NCBI RefSeq assembly: GCF_000208745.1
Contig: NC_030858.1
Location: forward strand, 35,478,369 to 35,542,368
Source: Theobroma cacao
Taxonomy: Eukaryota; Streptophyta; Magnoliopsida; Malvales; Malvaceae
Direction: 5' to 3'
Length of the DNA: 64,000 bases
Notes under the pieces: model-generated
Databases searched by the model: none
What the model was told of the DNA's origin: nothing
The model's input: the letters and a program-made list of their open reading frames with translations, nothing else
Shown here: positions 47,814 through 61,210 of the stretch, in pieces
Layout: the number at the start of each line of letters is the position of its first letter
Position numbering within the stretch: the stretch's first letter is position 1
Position numbers and translations under genes: made by a program

Positions 47814-50800
47814 AAACCCTTTAAAAAACACAAACAAAAAGAAGAAGATAGACGTCAGAAACATAACCCACCAGAGCAAAAATCATATGGCTACCGCCCC
47901 TCCTTTGTTTTTTCCCTTCTCTTCTGGAATTTGTTTACGAAATAAGGAAAAATGAAAAAAAGAAATAAGCAACCAAAGTAAAGGAGAGAAAAAGAATTTT
48001 CTTGTCTTTGAAACTTGTGTTATATTCTTTAATCCTAGTATTTCCATTTTAAGTGGTGGTGAGGCAACTTGGAGAGGGTGGGTTATTGGAGGTGTTTTGG
48101 AAGCAGGGTTTCACGCAAGGAATACGGGGAAAATGCATGGAAGGTGGCGACAGTTGGAAACTTGTTAAGCGCTGTGCGTGTCCTCGGCAGGAGCAGGCTG
48201 GTACTTGAGAACTACACACGTCAGGTGGAGTTTGGAGGAGGGATGAAGCTTTGATAAGCTTAGCTTTTTTGGCCTTTCTTTTTCTTTGCCTTTTTTGGCA
48301 CAGGTCAAAATCATTGGTCTTCTTATTGGTTTACACCAGACCACATTACGAATTTGTACTTAGTTACCTTTTTTTTTTTTGTTAATACAAGAACCATTTT
48401 AATTTTTTTTTCATTTCTTTTATTTTAAATAAAAAAAATTCGATTATAACAATACTTGTCAAATATGCTAAAAGGAGCACGTGGTTCTTTTTGAGGTGCT
48501 ATTACTTGCAAATCACTGTTCGTTTATGATGAAATCATGCCTCCCTTTTATGTAGTTGCTTAGCTTTTTAGTCACCTCCTTTATACATATTTTGCTTGCC
48601 ACTTTAAGTCCATATTGGACTACAGTGTAATATATTTTGCGAGCTGAACGTCGATTAGTTAATTAATATCTAAATAAATGAGCAAGTTGTTTTGAGTGGC
48701 TGGTACTAGAGAATAATTGCAGTAGGAACTGATTCCTTCTGTCTGATTAGCGATCTTTCATACTTTTTGCAAGTGTAATTATTTAAAGGGCACCGGCCCT
48801 TGAGCAGTTGATTAGACCTTGACTAGAAAGATATACTCATTTTGGTTGGTGCAGCAGAAGCTGCAAGAACAAATAGTAAGAGCTTCATGCTAAGCACAAG
48901 ATGAATTGGATTGTGCTACTGACCAAGAGTAGGTACTCCATGCTTACCAGATTCAACCACAGCTATTTCGTACAAAAATTTGGAAACTTTCGAGGTAAAA
49001 AAGGTACAAGAATTCTGCACACCAGCTTCACGGGATGCTGCAGTGGAAGTCACTACACCGACAGAATTGTTACAATACTCAAATATTGTTTACTACTTTA
49101 GAATCAAAATTGCTTTGCAGAGTCCTCCCAGCTACTCTCTGCTGCTTTTCGTTCATAGATTTTCTCCGTCTGATCTAAAGCTTGCTACCATTATTAGCAG
49201 GTGGCCATAATACTTAGTCTATTCCATTTACATGCACGGTAGCCCTTCTTTGATCAAACGCTCGTCGTATTGAAAGCTGCCATCGGTCGTTGCTTTTTGA
49301 AGTTTTTTCCTTTTGTCAAGCAGGCAACCAAATGAATGGCTCCAGAAAATTACGAAAGTTTTTCTCGAACCCACGACCAAACTAATCGAGTTGATTGAAA
49401 GAGATTATGTCCAATATATCGGCCATGCACATGCAAATGTTCATACAATGTTACTCCAAGTACTATTGGGGCTGTAATCTTCTCCTTGTCCTTTTTCATC
49501 GATTAATTATAGAAGTATAGAAGAGGGGGAAAGAACTCGACCTTTTCCTTTTGACCTTTTTTGGCTTCGGATGTATTAATATGAACGAACATCGCATTAA
49601 TAAACCCATTCTTCTGAGCACATGGGGGCTGATGCAGTGTACATTATGGCGCTCATACCTTTTCCTCTCACAACGCTTCTAGGGATTGAGGTTTGGCCAA
49701 AGCAGAAAATGACGGGCTATTCACGTGAAGGGATGGTGATGTTAAGCTACTCCCCATATCTCTCCTTTTTTACTACCGCCCCACGCCATTGCCAACTAAC
49801 CTATATTAATATCTCCCTCTGTTTATTTTCTTTTCTTATTTCATTAATTAATTATACCAAACCTAAAGAAAAAGAGAAAATGAAAAGCTGAGTTGAATCT
49901 TTAGCTTTGAATAGTAAAACGAACAAATATATATATATAAATCTAAATAATTTTGTAACGTGACTGGGTTGACTATTTGCCACCTTCTTTTTTTCTTTTG
50001 CAATTTGTATGAATATATAATATAGAATAGAAATTTAAAATAACTTGGTCTCTCATTGATCTAGTGAATTTTTTCTTTCTTTTTCAAATGAAATTGAGGA
50101 CTCACACTAGTAAAAAACAGGCTTTTTCAGATAAAATATTTCTTCGAAAAAGCTCAAATTTTCGTTGGAATCCCTCCTCTCTCTAACTCTTGAATTCCTT
50201 CAATGTAACAAGAAAACTAAAAGAGGGACTAAACTTGAACTGGGGTTCTGTTCTCTAATTATTTCACCTCCAAAACACTTTGCTGTGGTAAAAAGAAAAA
50301 TTGACAGTTTATTTGTTTATTCTTTACCATTAGTATCTATTCAAACTATGTATTAATTTTTCTCCCTCTCGCTCTAAAATTATCCAAGGTAATGTTAGAT
50401 TCTAAGATCTTTAAGCAAAAACACAAGCTCACCATCTAACTAGAGTTAGGCCAATCACATTTTTCCCTTTTCAGCTAACTCTATGACAGAAAATAAATTG
50501 AAACAAAAAGAAAAATAGGAAGGATTTTGATAACCATGGGCTTCTTAATAAACTCAGCCCATTTTAATATGGGTTTCTTTTCACTAATTTGAGGAGGGCA
50601 GAGTGGGCTAAGTTTTGTAATAAATTGTAGGCTTTTACCCCGAGCTCTGAAGCCCATTACTTGTCTGGGTCGGCCTCTCTTAATGCTTAATTTGCTACAT
50701 TGAGCTTTTGGATAGAAGACCAATATTTTTAAATTGGTCGAATTTATACTCTTGCCTCAAGCAAACACTTTATCCTTTTAATCTTATTTATTTATTTCAA

Positions 50801-50854
50801 TTTTGGATAAGAAAATCATAAATAAATACAAATAAATAGAAAAAGGACAAATTC
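47814..50854. other. 3' flank of the TPR gene and intergenic DNA
   Basis: The first 500 bp or so is probably 3' untranslated sequence of the TPR gene. The rest is AT-rich with short chance frames on both strands and no supported gene. Confidence 0.5.
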
Positions 50855-51193
50855 TACTTACATCGCTTGTGGTTTTAACTTTTCTCTTATAACACTCCCA
50901 TTTTTTTTCCAATTAACATCCTGTGGATAAATTTTATTTTTATAAGAGATTAAAATGTAAATTTTGTCTTAGTAAAATTTTTAAAAAATACTCTTAAATG
51001 TAAAAAAATAGGCTTATTTTTTAACTAAGAGAATTTTGATAATTTTTAAAAATAAAATTAACAGTTTAACTTTTATGGGAACAAAAATTATTTATAGGGT
51101 GCTAATTGAGGAAGAAGATATCCATAGAATATTAATAGAAAAAACAATTATAAGATGCTATGTGAGAAAGTTAATATCACAAAAGGTGTAGTT
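50855..51193. mobile_element. Foldback (MITE-like) element, family 2
   Basis: The left arm, ACATCGCTTGTGGTTTTAAC then CTCTTATAACACTC, is matched in inverted form by the right arm ending GTGAGAAAGTTAATATCACA and AAAGGTGTAGTT. The central part is a T/A-rich spacer. It is about 340 bp and non-coding, with no clear target duplication. Confidence 0.55.
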
Positions 51194-52695
51194 GAAGTTC
51201 GTAAAAAAAAGGAAAATATATTAAATTAAGCAAAGATTCTAATATTTAACCAAATTCGATATATAGCTGTTATTTTCAAGAAAATGTATCAAGACATGGA
51301 GTTCACCTTTCACTTTTTTTTTAATCTTATTCACAGCTAGAAAAAACAGGAGTATATGGTGAGAAACTTAGTATATTCTTGGTTTTAAAGGTTAGTCTAA
51401 ACAAACTAATGAGAAACTCTCTTTCCATCTATTTACATTTTTAGGATGGCATCTTTTTCTATTAGTGTTTATGTGTTTTTAAGTGTTGCATAACATGACA
51501 TGATATGCTCAACATGTTTATTACACGAATTAGATTAAAATTATATATGACACGACATAATGATTTATAATCCGTTTAAATTATTAACATGATTAATTAC
51601 ACATGTAATAAACGAATTACAAATTATATAAATACACAATAATATAATTATTTTAAATTTAAATCTACTTAATTCCGTGTCACTGTTTATCTATCTTATT
51701 ACCATGTGGTATAAACAATATTCAAGAAGATTATCTCCCTTTATTTTCTTTCGTATGGGAAGTTTTAAACAAACCATCCCCGCAGCAAGACCGGAATCCC
51801 ATGTTGCTGAAATCTAGCAGGTCGACGGTCTATTCACCCGTATCTTTGTCAGCCCGGATGTGCAGCCCTTCCCATTTCCCACACGCAAAAAGAACAATTA
51901 ATGTATGGAGACACATGAATTAATTAATTAATTACCATAATTCCTTTAAAAAACAATTTTGATAATAACCATTTAGAAAGCCATCCGAAGGAGGATTAAA
52001 ACCCAAGGCTTCAACTTCTCCCCGATTTCCTCACCCCCTAATAATAATTCATGTAGCATTAATTCTCATATTTGAAATGGGCACCCACATTTTCTTTTCG
52101 AGACCTTCCATTTTTGTCATTGCTTTGATAACCCCAAAACACCCCTTCATTGCATAGGCTGAAAAGCTTATACTTTAAGGGTTAGAATCGTCTTATTAAT
52201 ATATGATGGCATCATTCCTATCCATACAAAGGAGTAGGGGGAGTGCTCCCATCATCCCCTGCACTAAAATTTCCCACAGCTAATTTACCATCTGATTTTC
52301 ATTCAACTCATATAGAAATTTTTGGTAAAATTTTAAGAAAATGATTAAATAATTAATTATGTAATTAATTGTGGGTTTAATAACGAACCCACTGATCTCT
52401 CCATCTCTTTCCTTTAACAATTTGTCTGAGAGAGGAAGCTCAGGAGTTACAGCCACAGGGAATTCTCAATCGTTGGATTGATCACCAGCTCATCAATAGT
52501 AATTTCGCCATGTGGCTTTTACCAAGGCTTGCTGTGAGCTACTTGTATAAGCCACAGCTAGAATCTCTTCTGTCTTAAGCTTTTGTTATGGGGTTTTCTT
52601 ACAACTAGAAAGAAGAGAGAAAAAATAAAAGAAAGAAAGAAAAGAACTCTTACTTAATTTTCTTCCCCGTTTTAATCTTGCTCAGGTATCTCTTC
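51194..52695. other. Promoter and leader region of the MYB gene
   Basis: AT-rich, with more mixed sequence from about 51.75 kb. From about 52.4 kb it resembles a 5' leader, ending in an A/G-rich tract before the MYB start. No other gene is seen. Confidence 0.45.
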
Positions 52696-54934
52696 ATGGA
52701 AGAAGGGGGCGGTGGTTTTGGTTATGGGAATTTACTGTCCAGGTCTTCTGTATATAAACCTAGTCCTCCATTATCTGCTATAGACAGGTTTTTATGGGGT
52801 CATAACCACTCGAAGATCAGCAAAGGAACAGTTGGTTCCACGGATGGTTTGCTGCGTGGTTTCTCCTTCTCGAGTGATGAAATTGGTGGCTATGTAGCTG
52901 GAGTTTCATGGCAAAGTAACCTTGATGAAAGCTTTGTTGACGGGCTTTTCATAGATGGGGGGAGCTTTGCTTTGACCGGTGACAAAAACCCTAACATGGA
53001 AACGAAAGAAGTGCAAGTTTCGATGAAGAGTTTCCCTAAAGGGGTAGGGAAGAGAAACAAGAAAGTCGCATCTGCAGCTTTGATCAAGGGTCAGTGGACA
53101 GATGATGAAGACAGGTGATATAAAACAGTTTGTTTTCTTTATTTTTTCTTTTTAAAGATTTTGTTTCCGTTTAATGGTTTTTGGTGCAAATGATACTGAA
53201 TTGTCCTAGGGTTTTTGTTTTGGTTGATACAATACAGAAAACTGATAAGACTGGTGAAGCAATATGGAGTAAGGAAATGGGCACAGATAGCTGAGAATTT
53301 GGTTGGTAGAGCCGGAAAACAGTGTCGAGAGAGATGGCATAATCATTTGCGCCCTGATATCAAGGTTTCTCTTTCTTAATTTTCTTTTGTTTTTTATCAG
53401 TTTGAATCAAACTGATCAGTTTCTTCATTTCTTTACCTGGTTTTTGTTGTCTTGATTCTTCAAAAATACATCAAGATTTCCGCGTTTATTCATTTGGTGA
53501 CTCGTAGATTTGATTCTGACAAAGCAAATCGGAATCTAACAAACTTGGGTTTTTGACTAACAACAAACTCCTCGGACGTTGTCTGAAAATCTACGCATAT
53601 TCAAACATTAGAGATTTTCGCAAACCCCGAAAGATGTGCTTAAGACACAGATATAGGACACGAAAGGATCTTACATTTAGGGTTTTCTTTTCATGCGTTA
53701 TATGGTAAGAAAATTCCTTTTTTTCTTTTTGTAATCTCTCTGAGTTTGTTCTTGATTCTTCAGTTTGAAAGGCTTAAAGGCTTTTTGTTTGTATCTATAA
53801 CTGTAAGTACCTTGACATGCAAATCATATGGCGGCGGGTTCAGAAACCGTTTTGCCAACATCTCCCATTTGTTCCACCTTTAGATCAGTATGTTCATTTT
53901 CATGTGATTTTGGAAATTATTTTTTTTTCTATCAAAGCACTAATTTCGTCATAAAAGAGGCATGCCTTTAGCCTTTCCGTGAGAAAACTTTTTCATTGCA
54001 TTTATGGGTCCTTTCCTTTCAAAATGCAATCACCAATTCTTGTTAATTTCATGGTGTCTTGTTTCAGAAAGATAGCTGGAGTGAAGAAGAGGAGAGAGTA
54101 TTAGTTGAAGCTCATGCCAAGGTTGGGAACCGGTGGGCGGAGATTGCCAAGTTCATCCCTGGAAGAACTGAAAATGCCATAAAAAATCACTGGAATGCTA
54201 CGAAGAGGAGGCAAAACTCAAGGAAGAAGAATAAACAAAATGATAACCAAAATGGCAAACCTCAGCCATCTATTCTTCAAGACTACATCAAGAGCCGAAA
54301 TCTGAATAGCAACAACCGCAGCGCCACCTCCATCACCCCAAGCAACAGCTCCACCACTTCCACCACCCCTTCTAGCTCCCCATTCTCTGAAGACTTGTCC
54401 AGTCAATCCAAATATTTTCTCCCCGATCAACCGTCCGAATCCAATGATTCTCAGCCTTTGATTACTCAAACATATGATGAGGAACTGCTGTTCATGCAAA
54501 ACTTCTTTGCAAATAACAATAACATTCAACCATGCATTGATTATTCCTTAACCAAAGGTCTAACTGAGGTGAAGTCAGTCCTTGTTGATAACGTCAGCAA
54601 AGGTCCTTCAACCATTGACTGCTCTGGATTTAATTGTCAGGTAAACGGTGTTCAGCAGTGTAACCCAGCTGATCCTTTTGGATTCTCCTCTTCCATTACA
54701 GACCCAAACTCGTTGACCAGTAGCCTTCAGGAACAAGAGCCTCGAACCACCTATCTGTTTTCCGACCTCTACCTGTCCCGCCTGTTAAATGGATCAGCAA
54801 CCACATCTTCATTTTCCGCAGACTACGGCTACACCAACATGAACACCGATCTCCAAGCTGAGCAAGCTTCTTCACATGGAAGAAAAGAGATGGACTTGAT
54901 CGAGATGGTTTCCTCCTCTCAATTCTTCCGGTAG
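52696..54934 (+). CDS. R2R3-MYB transcription factor (MYB98/MYB118/MYB119-like clade)
   Basis: Three exons, 52696-53114, 53238-53364 and 54068-54934, all GT..AG and in frame; 470 residues. ATG 52696 is the first ATG of the frame, which opens further upstream only with TTG. Seen: a 130-residue N-terminal region, R2 from about 131 with Trp134, Trp154 and Trp173, and R3 from 183 with Trp186, Trp205 and Trp224. The first R3 position is Trp, whereas most plant R2R3-MYBs have Ile or Phe, and the linker continues [13 protein letters not shown]. This pattern belongs to the MYB98, MYB64/119 and MYB115/118 group, which acts in the female gametophyte and seed. The C-terminal half is Ser/Thr/Asn-rich, like an activation region. 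Exact orthology is uncertain. Confidence 0.9.
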
Positions 54935-56000
54935 CAACATATGTTTTCTCTTAGTTAAAAGAACAATCCTAGATAGTTCTTAAAGGATGTGTGAGGGGGA
55001 TGGAATTCTAGACCATAAAACATATGAGATAAAAGCTTTCACTAATGGGTTTGGTTCTTTTTCACTCTAAAGTCATGGTTTGCGAACAAAAAATGATGCT
55101 TGTTACACTTTTTCAGCTTTGTTTGGTGGACTGCAATCAATTTAATGCGGATTTGTCTTTTTGTTTACTTTTTCTCAACAAATTGCGATTCTTTGACGCG
55201 TTCTACGTTGACCAAAGTTTCGGTTCGTACTTTGATCTGGAATTCCGAAATAGCCTTAATCTTCTTGCCTTCCATTGCCGATAGGAATATTTCTCAGTTC
55301 TATGTACCCATAATTGTTATATTCCCTTCACATTTCAGGGCTGGCTGTCTTTCATTTTCTTGCATGCAATAATTCTACTTTTGCTATATATCAAACAAAG
55401 GGAAAAATCATTATGTTGGAGGTCCACTCCCTCCCATATTCCATTGTCAACAGCATTCATCATTATAATTGATTGAAATTCAACCAATTAGGAGAAAATT
55501 TTTAATTAATTCTAGTAATAGTTAATATATGTATATAACATATATTCAAATTTATTTATTTTTCTTATAAAACATGTATTTCGATGGAATTTAAATAGTT
55601 TTTATATATATAAGACATGGATGTAAATTTTTATTTTCATTCCATTTATCATGGAACTAATCAGTCTTTGTAGATGTATTTTTATTTTAATTATTGTCTT
55701 AACCCATTTACTTTCACTAATTATTGATTCATTGGTAGCAAAAAGATAAAGCAGACTATCTATGAGAATGAATTTAATAGACAACATAAAATTTTAAGAA
55801 TTAAATTAAAATAACAATGTATTTAATAAATAAATCTTTATTATTTAATATTATAGGAGAATCATATTGGATTTTATTTAATTATATTATATCATTTAAA
55901 TAAGAGTAATATAATTATATAAATATGAAATAATATAAAGAGTGAATATTTAATACTACAATTATATAAAGCATCAATTGTTATTAATTAATATTAAATT
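54935..56000. other. 3' flank of the MYB gene, AT-rich intergenic DNA
   Basis: Probable 3' untranslated region for the first few hundred bases, then very AT-rich DNA. No gene is seen. Confidence 0.5.
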
Positions 56001-56554
56001 CTAGGGTAAAATACACTGACAGTCTCAACTTTCGATTATAATTTAATTTTTAAAATGAACACTTAATCCAAATCGTATAAAGACATTAATGTTTAAATGT
56101 AAAATATCTAAAATATCTTTATTTTTTTTCTCTCAAGTCAACGGCAACACTTCCTTACGCCGTGGCCACCCCACTGCTAGATCTACTTGGGCTTCCATGG
56201 GAGCACTGTGCACTCCCCTAGGAAACCCCAGATCGAGCTCCTTGGGGGCACTAGATCGATGCACCCTTGGGAAGGGTTGCTGGCCATTGTAGTCAGATGG
56301 AAAGAATTTTTTTTTGATAAAGAGAGAAAATTTTAAAATTATAATTTATAGTGATAATTTTTAAAATTAATGAAGAGTAAAATTATCTTAAAAATATTAT
56401 CACGTTATCAAATTAACAAAAATATTAATAATTTATTAACGGTAAGACTTATATGTACAACGAAAATATTTTTTTGAGGCAGACGGTTCATTTTGAAAAC
56501 TAATGAATCTATGTATAATTATGATCAAAAGTCGAAGAGTTAGTGTATTTTATC
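56001..56554. mobile_element. Non-autonomous DNA transposon (MITE-like)
   Basis: About 40-bp inverted ends: GGTAAAATACACTGACAGTC on the left and the complement of GAGTTAGTGTATTTTATC on the right, continuing into ACTTT.GAT.ATAATT on both. TTAAATT flanks both sides (55994-56000 and 56555-56561), a plausible target duplication. The interior holds a GC-rich block (about 56140-56300) in otherwise AT-rich DNA. It has no transposase. Confidence 0.65.
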
Positions 56555-57429
56555 TTAAATTATATTATATAATTAAAATATTAATTAAATTTAACTTAAA
56601 GTTTATTATTTCATATTAATAATTTAATAACACTAAATTATTTTGCATAACATAAAATAATTTACTAATAATATGAAGTAATATTTATAAATTCATACAA
56701 TATCATATTTTATTGTGTAATACCAAAATATTCATTATATATTTTTCAAACTTTTTATATTCTAAAATAACTATGTCTATTTGTTGATTTTGAAGTAGTT
56801 TATATTAATTAAACAGTTTATAATTTACAAGTATTTTGTACCAAATTTAATATTATTTTAAATTTATTAAGTTAATTTATAATTTTCATTATAAAAAAAT
56901 ACATAAATATGATTTTTTATATGCAATCACTATTCACTCACTTATGACCAGTATCAGAAAAGAAAATATTGTATTTGAAAACAATGGAAGTAAGAACATT
57001 TACAGGTATTAAGTTACACATTCATGAACAAATAAATAATGGCCTAAATTCCGTAAAATTTTTTATTCCAGCTATATCAAGGGAATGACAGACTTTCTGT
57101 CAGCTCTTTCCTCAAGAAAAAGGACATTGCATGCCTTGATTTCTAACTTTCTGCAATTAACTAAAGACAGAACACATATATCTAAACATGACAATTATTC
57201 TGTTTACTAAGGACCTTTTTGAATTGTATGTATGAACTTCTGATTTACAGGCTGAGGTATTGTGCTAAAGTTTTGTGTTTTCTAGGACTTCAAAATGTTT
57301 TTTCATGTCGTGGAAAGCTTCTGGCTTTTTCCCAGTGTGACATATGCAGTTATGAAGGTCATTTAGATTATCCTTCGACAAGGAGAAGCTATCTGGTCGT
57401 TTAACGTGTGTATGTTTCTAGTTCTGGGA
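56555..57429. other. AT-rich intergenic DNA downstream of GONST2
   Basis: About 875 bp, very AT-rich up to 57.0 kb, then probable 3' untranslated sequence of the minus-strand transporter gene. No gene is seen. Confidence 0.5.
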
Positions 57430-60400
57430 TCATGACATTTTGGCTCTGGCAAAGAAAATTCCAGCAAATAAACCTGGAACAAGCATGCAACAATTGACAT
57501 AAGATGAAAATCTATGTTTGGTAAGTATTCATTCATGGTAGGCAGAGTCAGTTAAAATCATTACCGAAAAGTATGCTGAACGTGTTTGGTATACTGAGTG
57601 GAACTTTGAACAACACGATACCGGCAATAGAGATGGGAATCTTGTTCAAGGAACCTACAAGGCTGTAAATCAAGGATATAATGTCAGTGGTAGTATGATT
57701 ACCATGTCAAAGCACAAAAAAAAAGAATACACTGCATATCATAGAAGATGAGAGTGGCGTGCAAATAAGGGAACTGGAGCCTGATTACAACATATACACA
57801 CAAGTGATTCAAAAAATAAAATGTTATCACAAAAAGTGGGAGCAGTAGTAATGTAAGCCTTAATCCTCGCTTCCCCTCAGGAATTACTTGAAAAGAGATC
57901 ATTACTGGCCGATGGATTTTAATCAACAACTATGTACTTCCTCATGGCTAAATGAACTAGATGGAACTATTGCTATGGACTAACACAGATACCAGTTATT
58001 TGCTTAGCACAGAAAAAATGTTCACTAAAAAGTAGATTGATCTATACATGAGCATAAAGCACATCAGCAGAGCCATATAGTTTATCTTCATTTTTCACTC
58101 TTGTTAACTTTCCTTGAAATCCACAAGCCAGTCTCTTCGACATAAAAACCTAAGAGGCATAAATTTCTTAAGGAGAAATTGTCTGACAATTTTGAGTTTA
58201 ATCATACACAAAATCAAATACCTGTAAGTGGTTGGTCCAGTTTGATGCAAAAACCACATGGAGGTGAAGCTAATGGCAAGTCCAAGCAATCCACTAGCTG
58301 TTGCAACAACCCAAAACATTGGCAATTTAACTATATCACTGCAAATCAAACCTGCAAATGTTAGAATACAGAAGGTGCAACTTGCAAGATGAAAAACTTG
58401 TATGACTGCAACAAAGTTAAACCTTTTAAGATGTTCACTTACACATTTATCACATATTCCCATTCATTTAAAACAATAATCAAGAAGATGGCAAAGGGTA
58501 GAGACAACAAATTATTCAGCAAAACCATGGACACTTCATTAAGTGATCCTGATTTTGTTGTCTGCTTAGCTTTGTCCATGACACGCCGCAGAGTAAGCTG
58601 TCACAAATTACAAATGTTGCTCATTAGTTGGTAATCATAAAAATATAAAGAGATCTGCACGAAAACCGTGGTTCCCATAGTCAAAACTAGAATTACAGAT
58701 CTCAAAAGTAAACAACACGAATAGACTAAATAGTGAATAAGTGTTCAATGCATACTGAGTAGCCAGCTGTTAAGATGCAATTTAGAATCTGCCAAGTATA
58801 TCCTGTGGCATCAAATGAGAGATCTGTGATACTGCCACTGACAGCAGAGATAATCTGCAGAACAAAGACACGTAATGTCATTAATGTTAGACTTCAAATT
58901 TCTGAAGAGGAAAAATTAAATTCATCACTATAAGAGGTTGCTTTTTGATTTTTTGGGGAGTTGATTAACTAATTATGGAAGAGTGTTGACTTGATTGGTG
59001 CACTAAAGAATCAAATGGTGGTCATTCACATTGGCCTCTCTTGTGTCAAATGCATAATAATTTCTGTGTTTCCCTGATAAAATCAACGCTACAAGCGCAG
59101 CTAGGAAACTAAACTTTTAACTTCTTATGGGATATTGTCCATATTTTGAAGATTCTGAGAACAAAAATTAGTACTGAAGTTGGTTTGTGCTGCAACAAGA
59201 CAATCACTCAAAGTCTGGGGACAGGAAGAAACTAGCATACAATCACACGGAGGTAAAATAAATGGTGTTTTCCCTGAATCTGATAACCTCAAGGAGTAAC
59301 TTTACCATCATAAACATTGCTGCCCACACTTTCTGATTTTGACGTTTTCGAAAGACATAATATTCTCCAATTGCTGTTAAAATATTCGTCATGTTCTTCA
59401 GAATGGTCACCATTGCTATATTTATGTATTTCAAACTGAAATGAAACATGCAAAAACTGTGTATGTTAGGAGTCCACTTCTCCTCGCTTTTGGTCTATGC
59501 AATAAAAAAGGAATACGCTAAAGTTGCAGTCTATATCATACCTATACATGCCTGATACAAGCATGCCAACAAAGATGATATTCACAGGGATCCATACCCT
59601 GATCAGCTTCCAAGTGAGCTTTTCCACTGAAACTGCTCTACACAGACCCAATATGGCAACAACTAGACAACTGATCAGATTCTGCAGTGCAATACAGGAA
59701 AAAGAATGAACTTCCACCATGGCAAAGTTCTAACTGTTCACATGACAAGACCTCTTTGCCTACTTTGAATGCTATTAAGCTGGTGTACTAGATAGATTTA
59801 CATACTTGATAAAACATCAAGGATATTCCTGCACTGAAATTATAACTTGAGAGAACAACTTTATTCAGCAATATCATGCTGCATGAAGAAATGCAGTAGG
59901 CTGTTCCAGACAGAAGAGGCCCAGATCGTCTTCCAAATACATGTGCACGTTTTTCATTCCCATCAAATGGAAGATTGAAACTGTCACCAATTGCTGCTCT
60001 ATTCCCTTTAAGAAACCTGATTGAAGAAAGTAAATGGATTTTACACATTGTACTGAAGAACCAGTGATAAATACATCAAATTGACTTGTAAAGTATAAAT
60101 TAAAAAAATTCAAATTTGTGTCAAAATCAAATTAGCAAAACTGTCATTCATGTGGGGATTGAAATACACCACACACAGGAGAGAACTTGAACAAATAGCA
60201 GTTTAGAGAAGAATTAAAGTAAAACATCAGAAGTTGAAAATGTATTTGGTTAATTCTACCTATCAGTCAATGTTCCAGGCTCAGCATTTGCAGTGATACT
60301 GTTAATTGACCTCTGCCCTTGCTGATGGATAGTGTTCAGGATCTCATATGCTCTATTTTTATCTGATGTCACCTTCCCGTTCCAAGAGGTTAATTCTGAT

Positions 60401-60447
60401 TCCTCAGAATCATGACAAACAACCTGATCTAACTTGATATTTGACAT
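57430..60447 (-). CDS. GDP-sugar (GDP-mannose type) Golgi transporter, GONST2-like
   Basis: Nine coding exons: 60447-60260, 60016-59806, 59681-59542, 59435-59306, 58854-58756, 58597-58443, 58338-58222, 57662-57565, 57473-57430. All are GT..AG and in frame, giving 393 residues. The family exchanges GDP-sugars for GMP across the Golgi membrane to supply glycosylation. Seen: a hydrophilic N-terminus of about 100 residues, then about ten hydrophobic segments, with LSGTAYCISSCSMILLNK, LKYINIAMVTILKN, SGLLGLAISFTSMWFLHQT and GSLNK (350-354), the GxLNK motif tied to GDP-sugar binding. The long N-terminus and its place beside the TPR gene favour GONST2 (At1g07290) over GONST1. The protein ends soon after FFARAKM. 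A non-coding leader exon is likely near 61.0-61.2 kb. Confidence 0.92.
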
Positions 60448-61210
60448 ATCACTGACCTGCATATGAGAAAAAAAAAACATAAAATTCGGAATAATCAGCC
60501 AAAGAGCTCCAAATTGCTACTGCCAAAAGTTCAAATGACAATTTGCCAATGAAGTGAAACAATCCTAAAGCATGAACAAAAACTATAGTAGAAATAAGTT
60601 ACTCCCTCAAAGATTAGAAAATTGTTGAAACTTCAGTGCAGCAATAGTGCCTAAAGTAGAAGCTTTGCAACAAAATTCTATTGCTATCTCTATCAATATT
60701 CAGATATGTAAGTGAAAAACATGAAATTGCGCTGCTTTTGTTACTATAATTTTTGCCCTCCACAGTTTAAATAGAAAAAAAAAACTTTCAATTTAAGGCA
60801 AATTAAGCCAAAGCATTTGCAATTAGTTAATTCGACTAATAATCCATGTTCGCAGAAAGAGAAAGTTTTCATCTTTGTTTGTAATACTTATCGTAATGCC
60901 AAGATTTTATGAAACAATCGGCAAACAAATAAGAAAATTAAAATTTTAAACATAACCCAAAAACAAGAAGATATTACCAATTTGATTGGTGCCCTTCAAG
61001 CTTCAATTTAGTATCTAACCCGATTGGCAACAAATTACAGAGCAAAGCCCCGAAGAAAAAGAGAATTATAGGAAAAAGAAATTATCAGAGCATAATCAGT
61101 TAAAGAAGGCAATCAGACGCCTCGGAAATGAAAGAGAAAGCAACCCGGAGTCCCAGAGGCAGAGGATCATGCAAAAGACGTGAAAACTGAAATTCGGATT
61201 CTTTTTAGAT
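60448..61210 (-). other. 5' leader exon and leader intron of GONST2 (inferred)
   Basis: The first coding exon opens right after an acceptor (TATGCAG, 60457). A donor-like AATTG/GTAATATC lies near 60976, preceded by pyrimidine-rich, non-coding sequence to about 61.2 kb, so a spliced leader is likely. That leader holds a 24-codon upstream frame, 61170-61096. Confidence 0.4.

Noticed and set aside
52436..52456. miR390-like start AAGCTCAGGAG
   Set aside because: Only the first 11 bases agree, and no matching arm forms a hairpin nearby.
56089..56292. 67-codon frame inside the MITE
   Set aside because: Falls in the GC-rich core of a non-autonomous element and lacks any protein signature.
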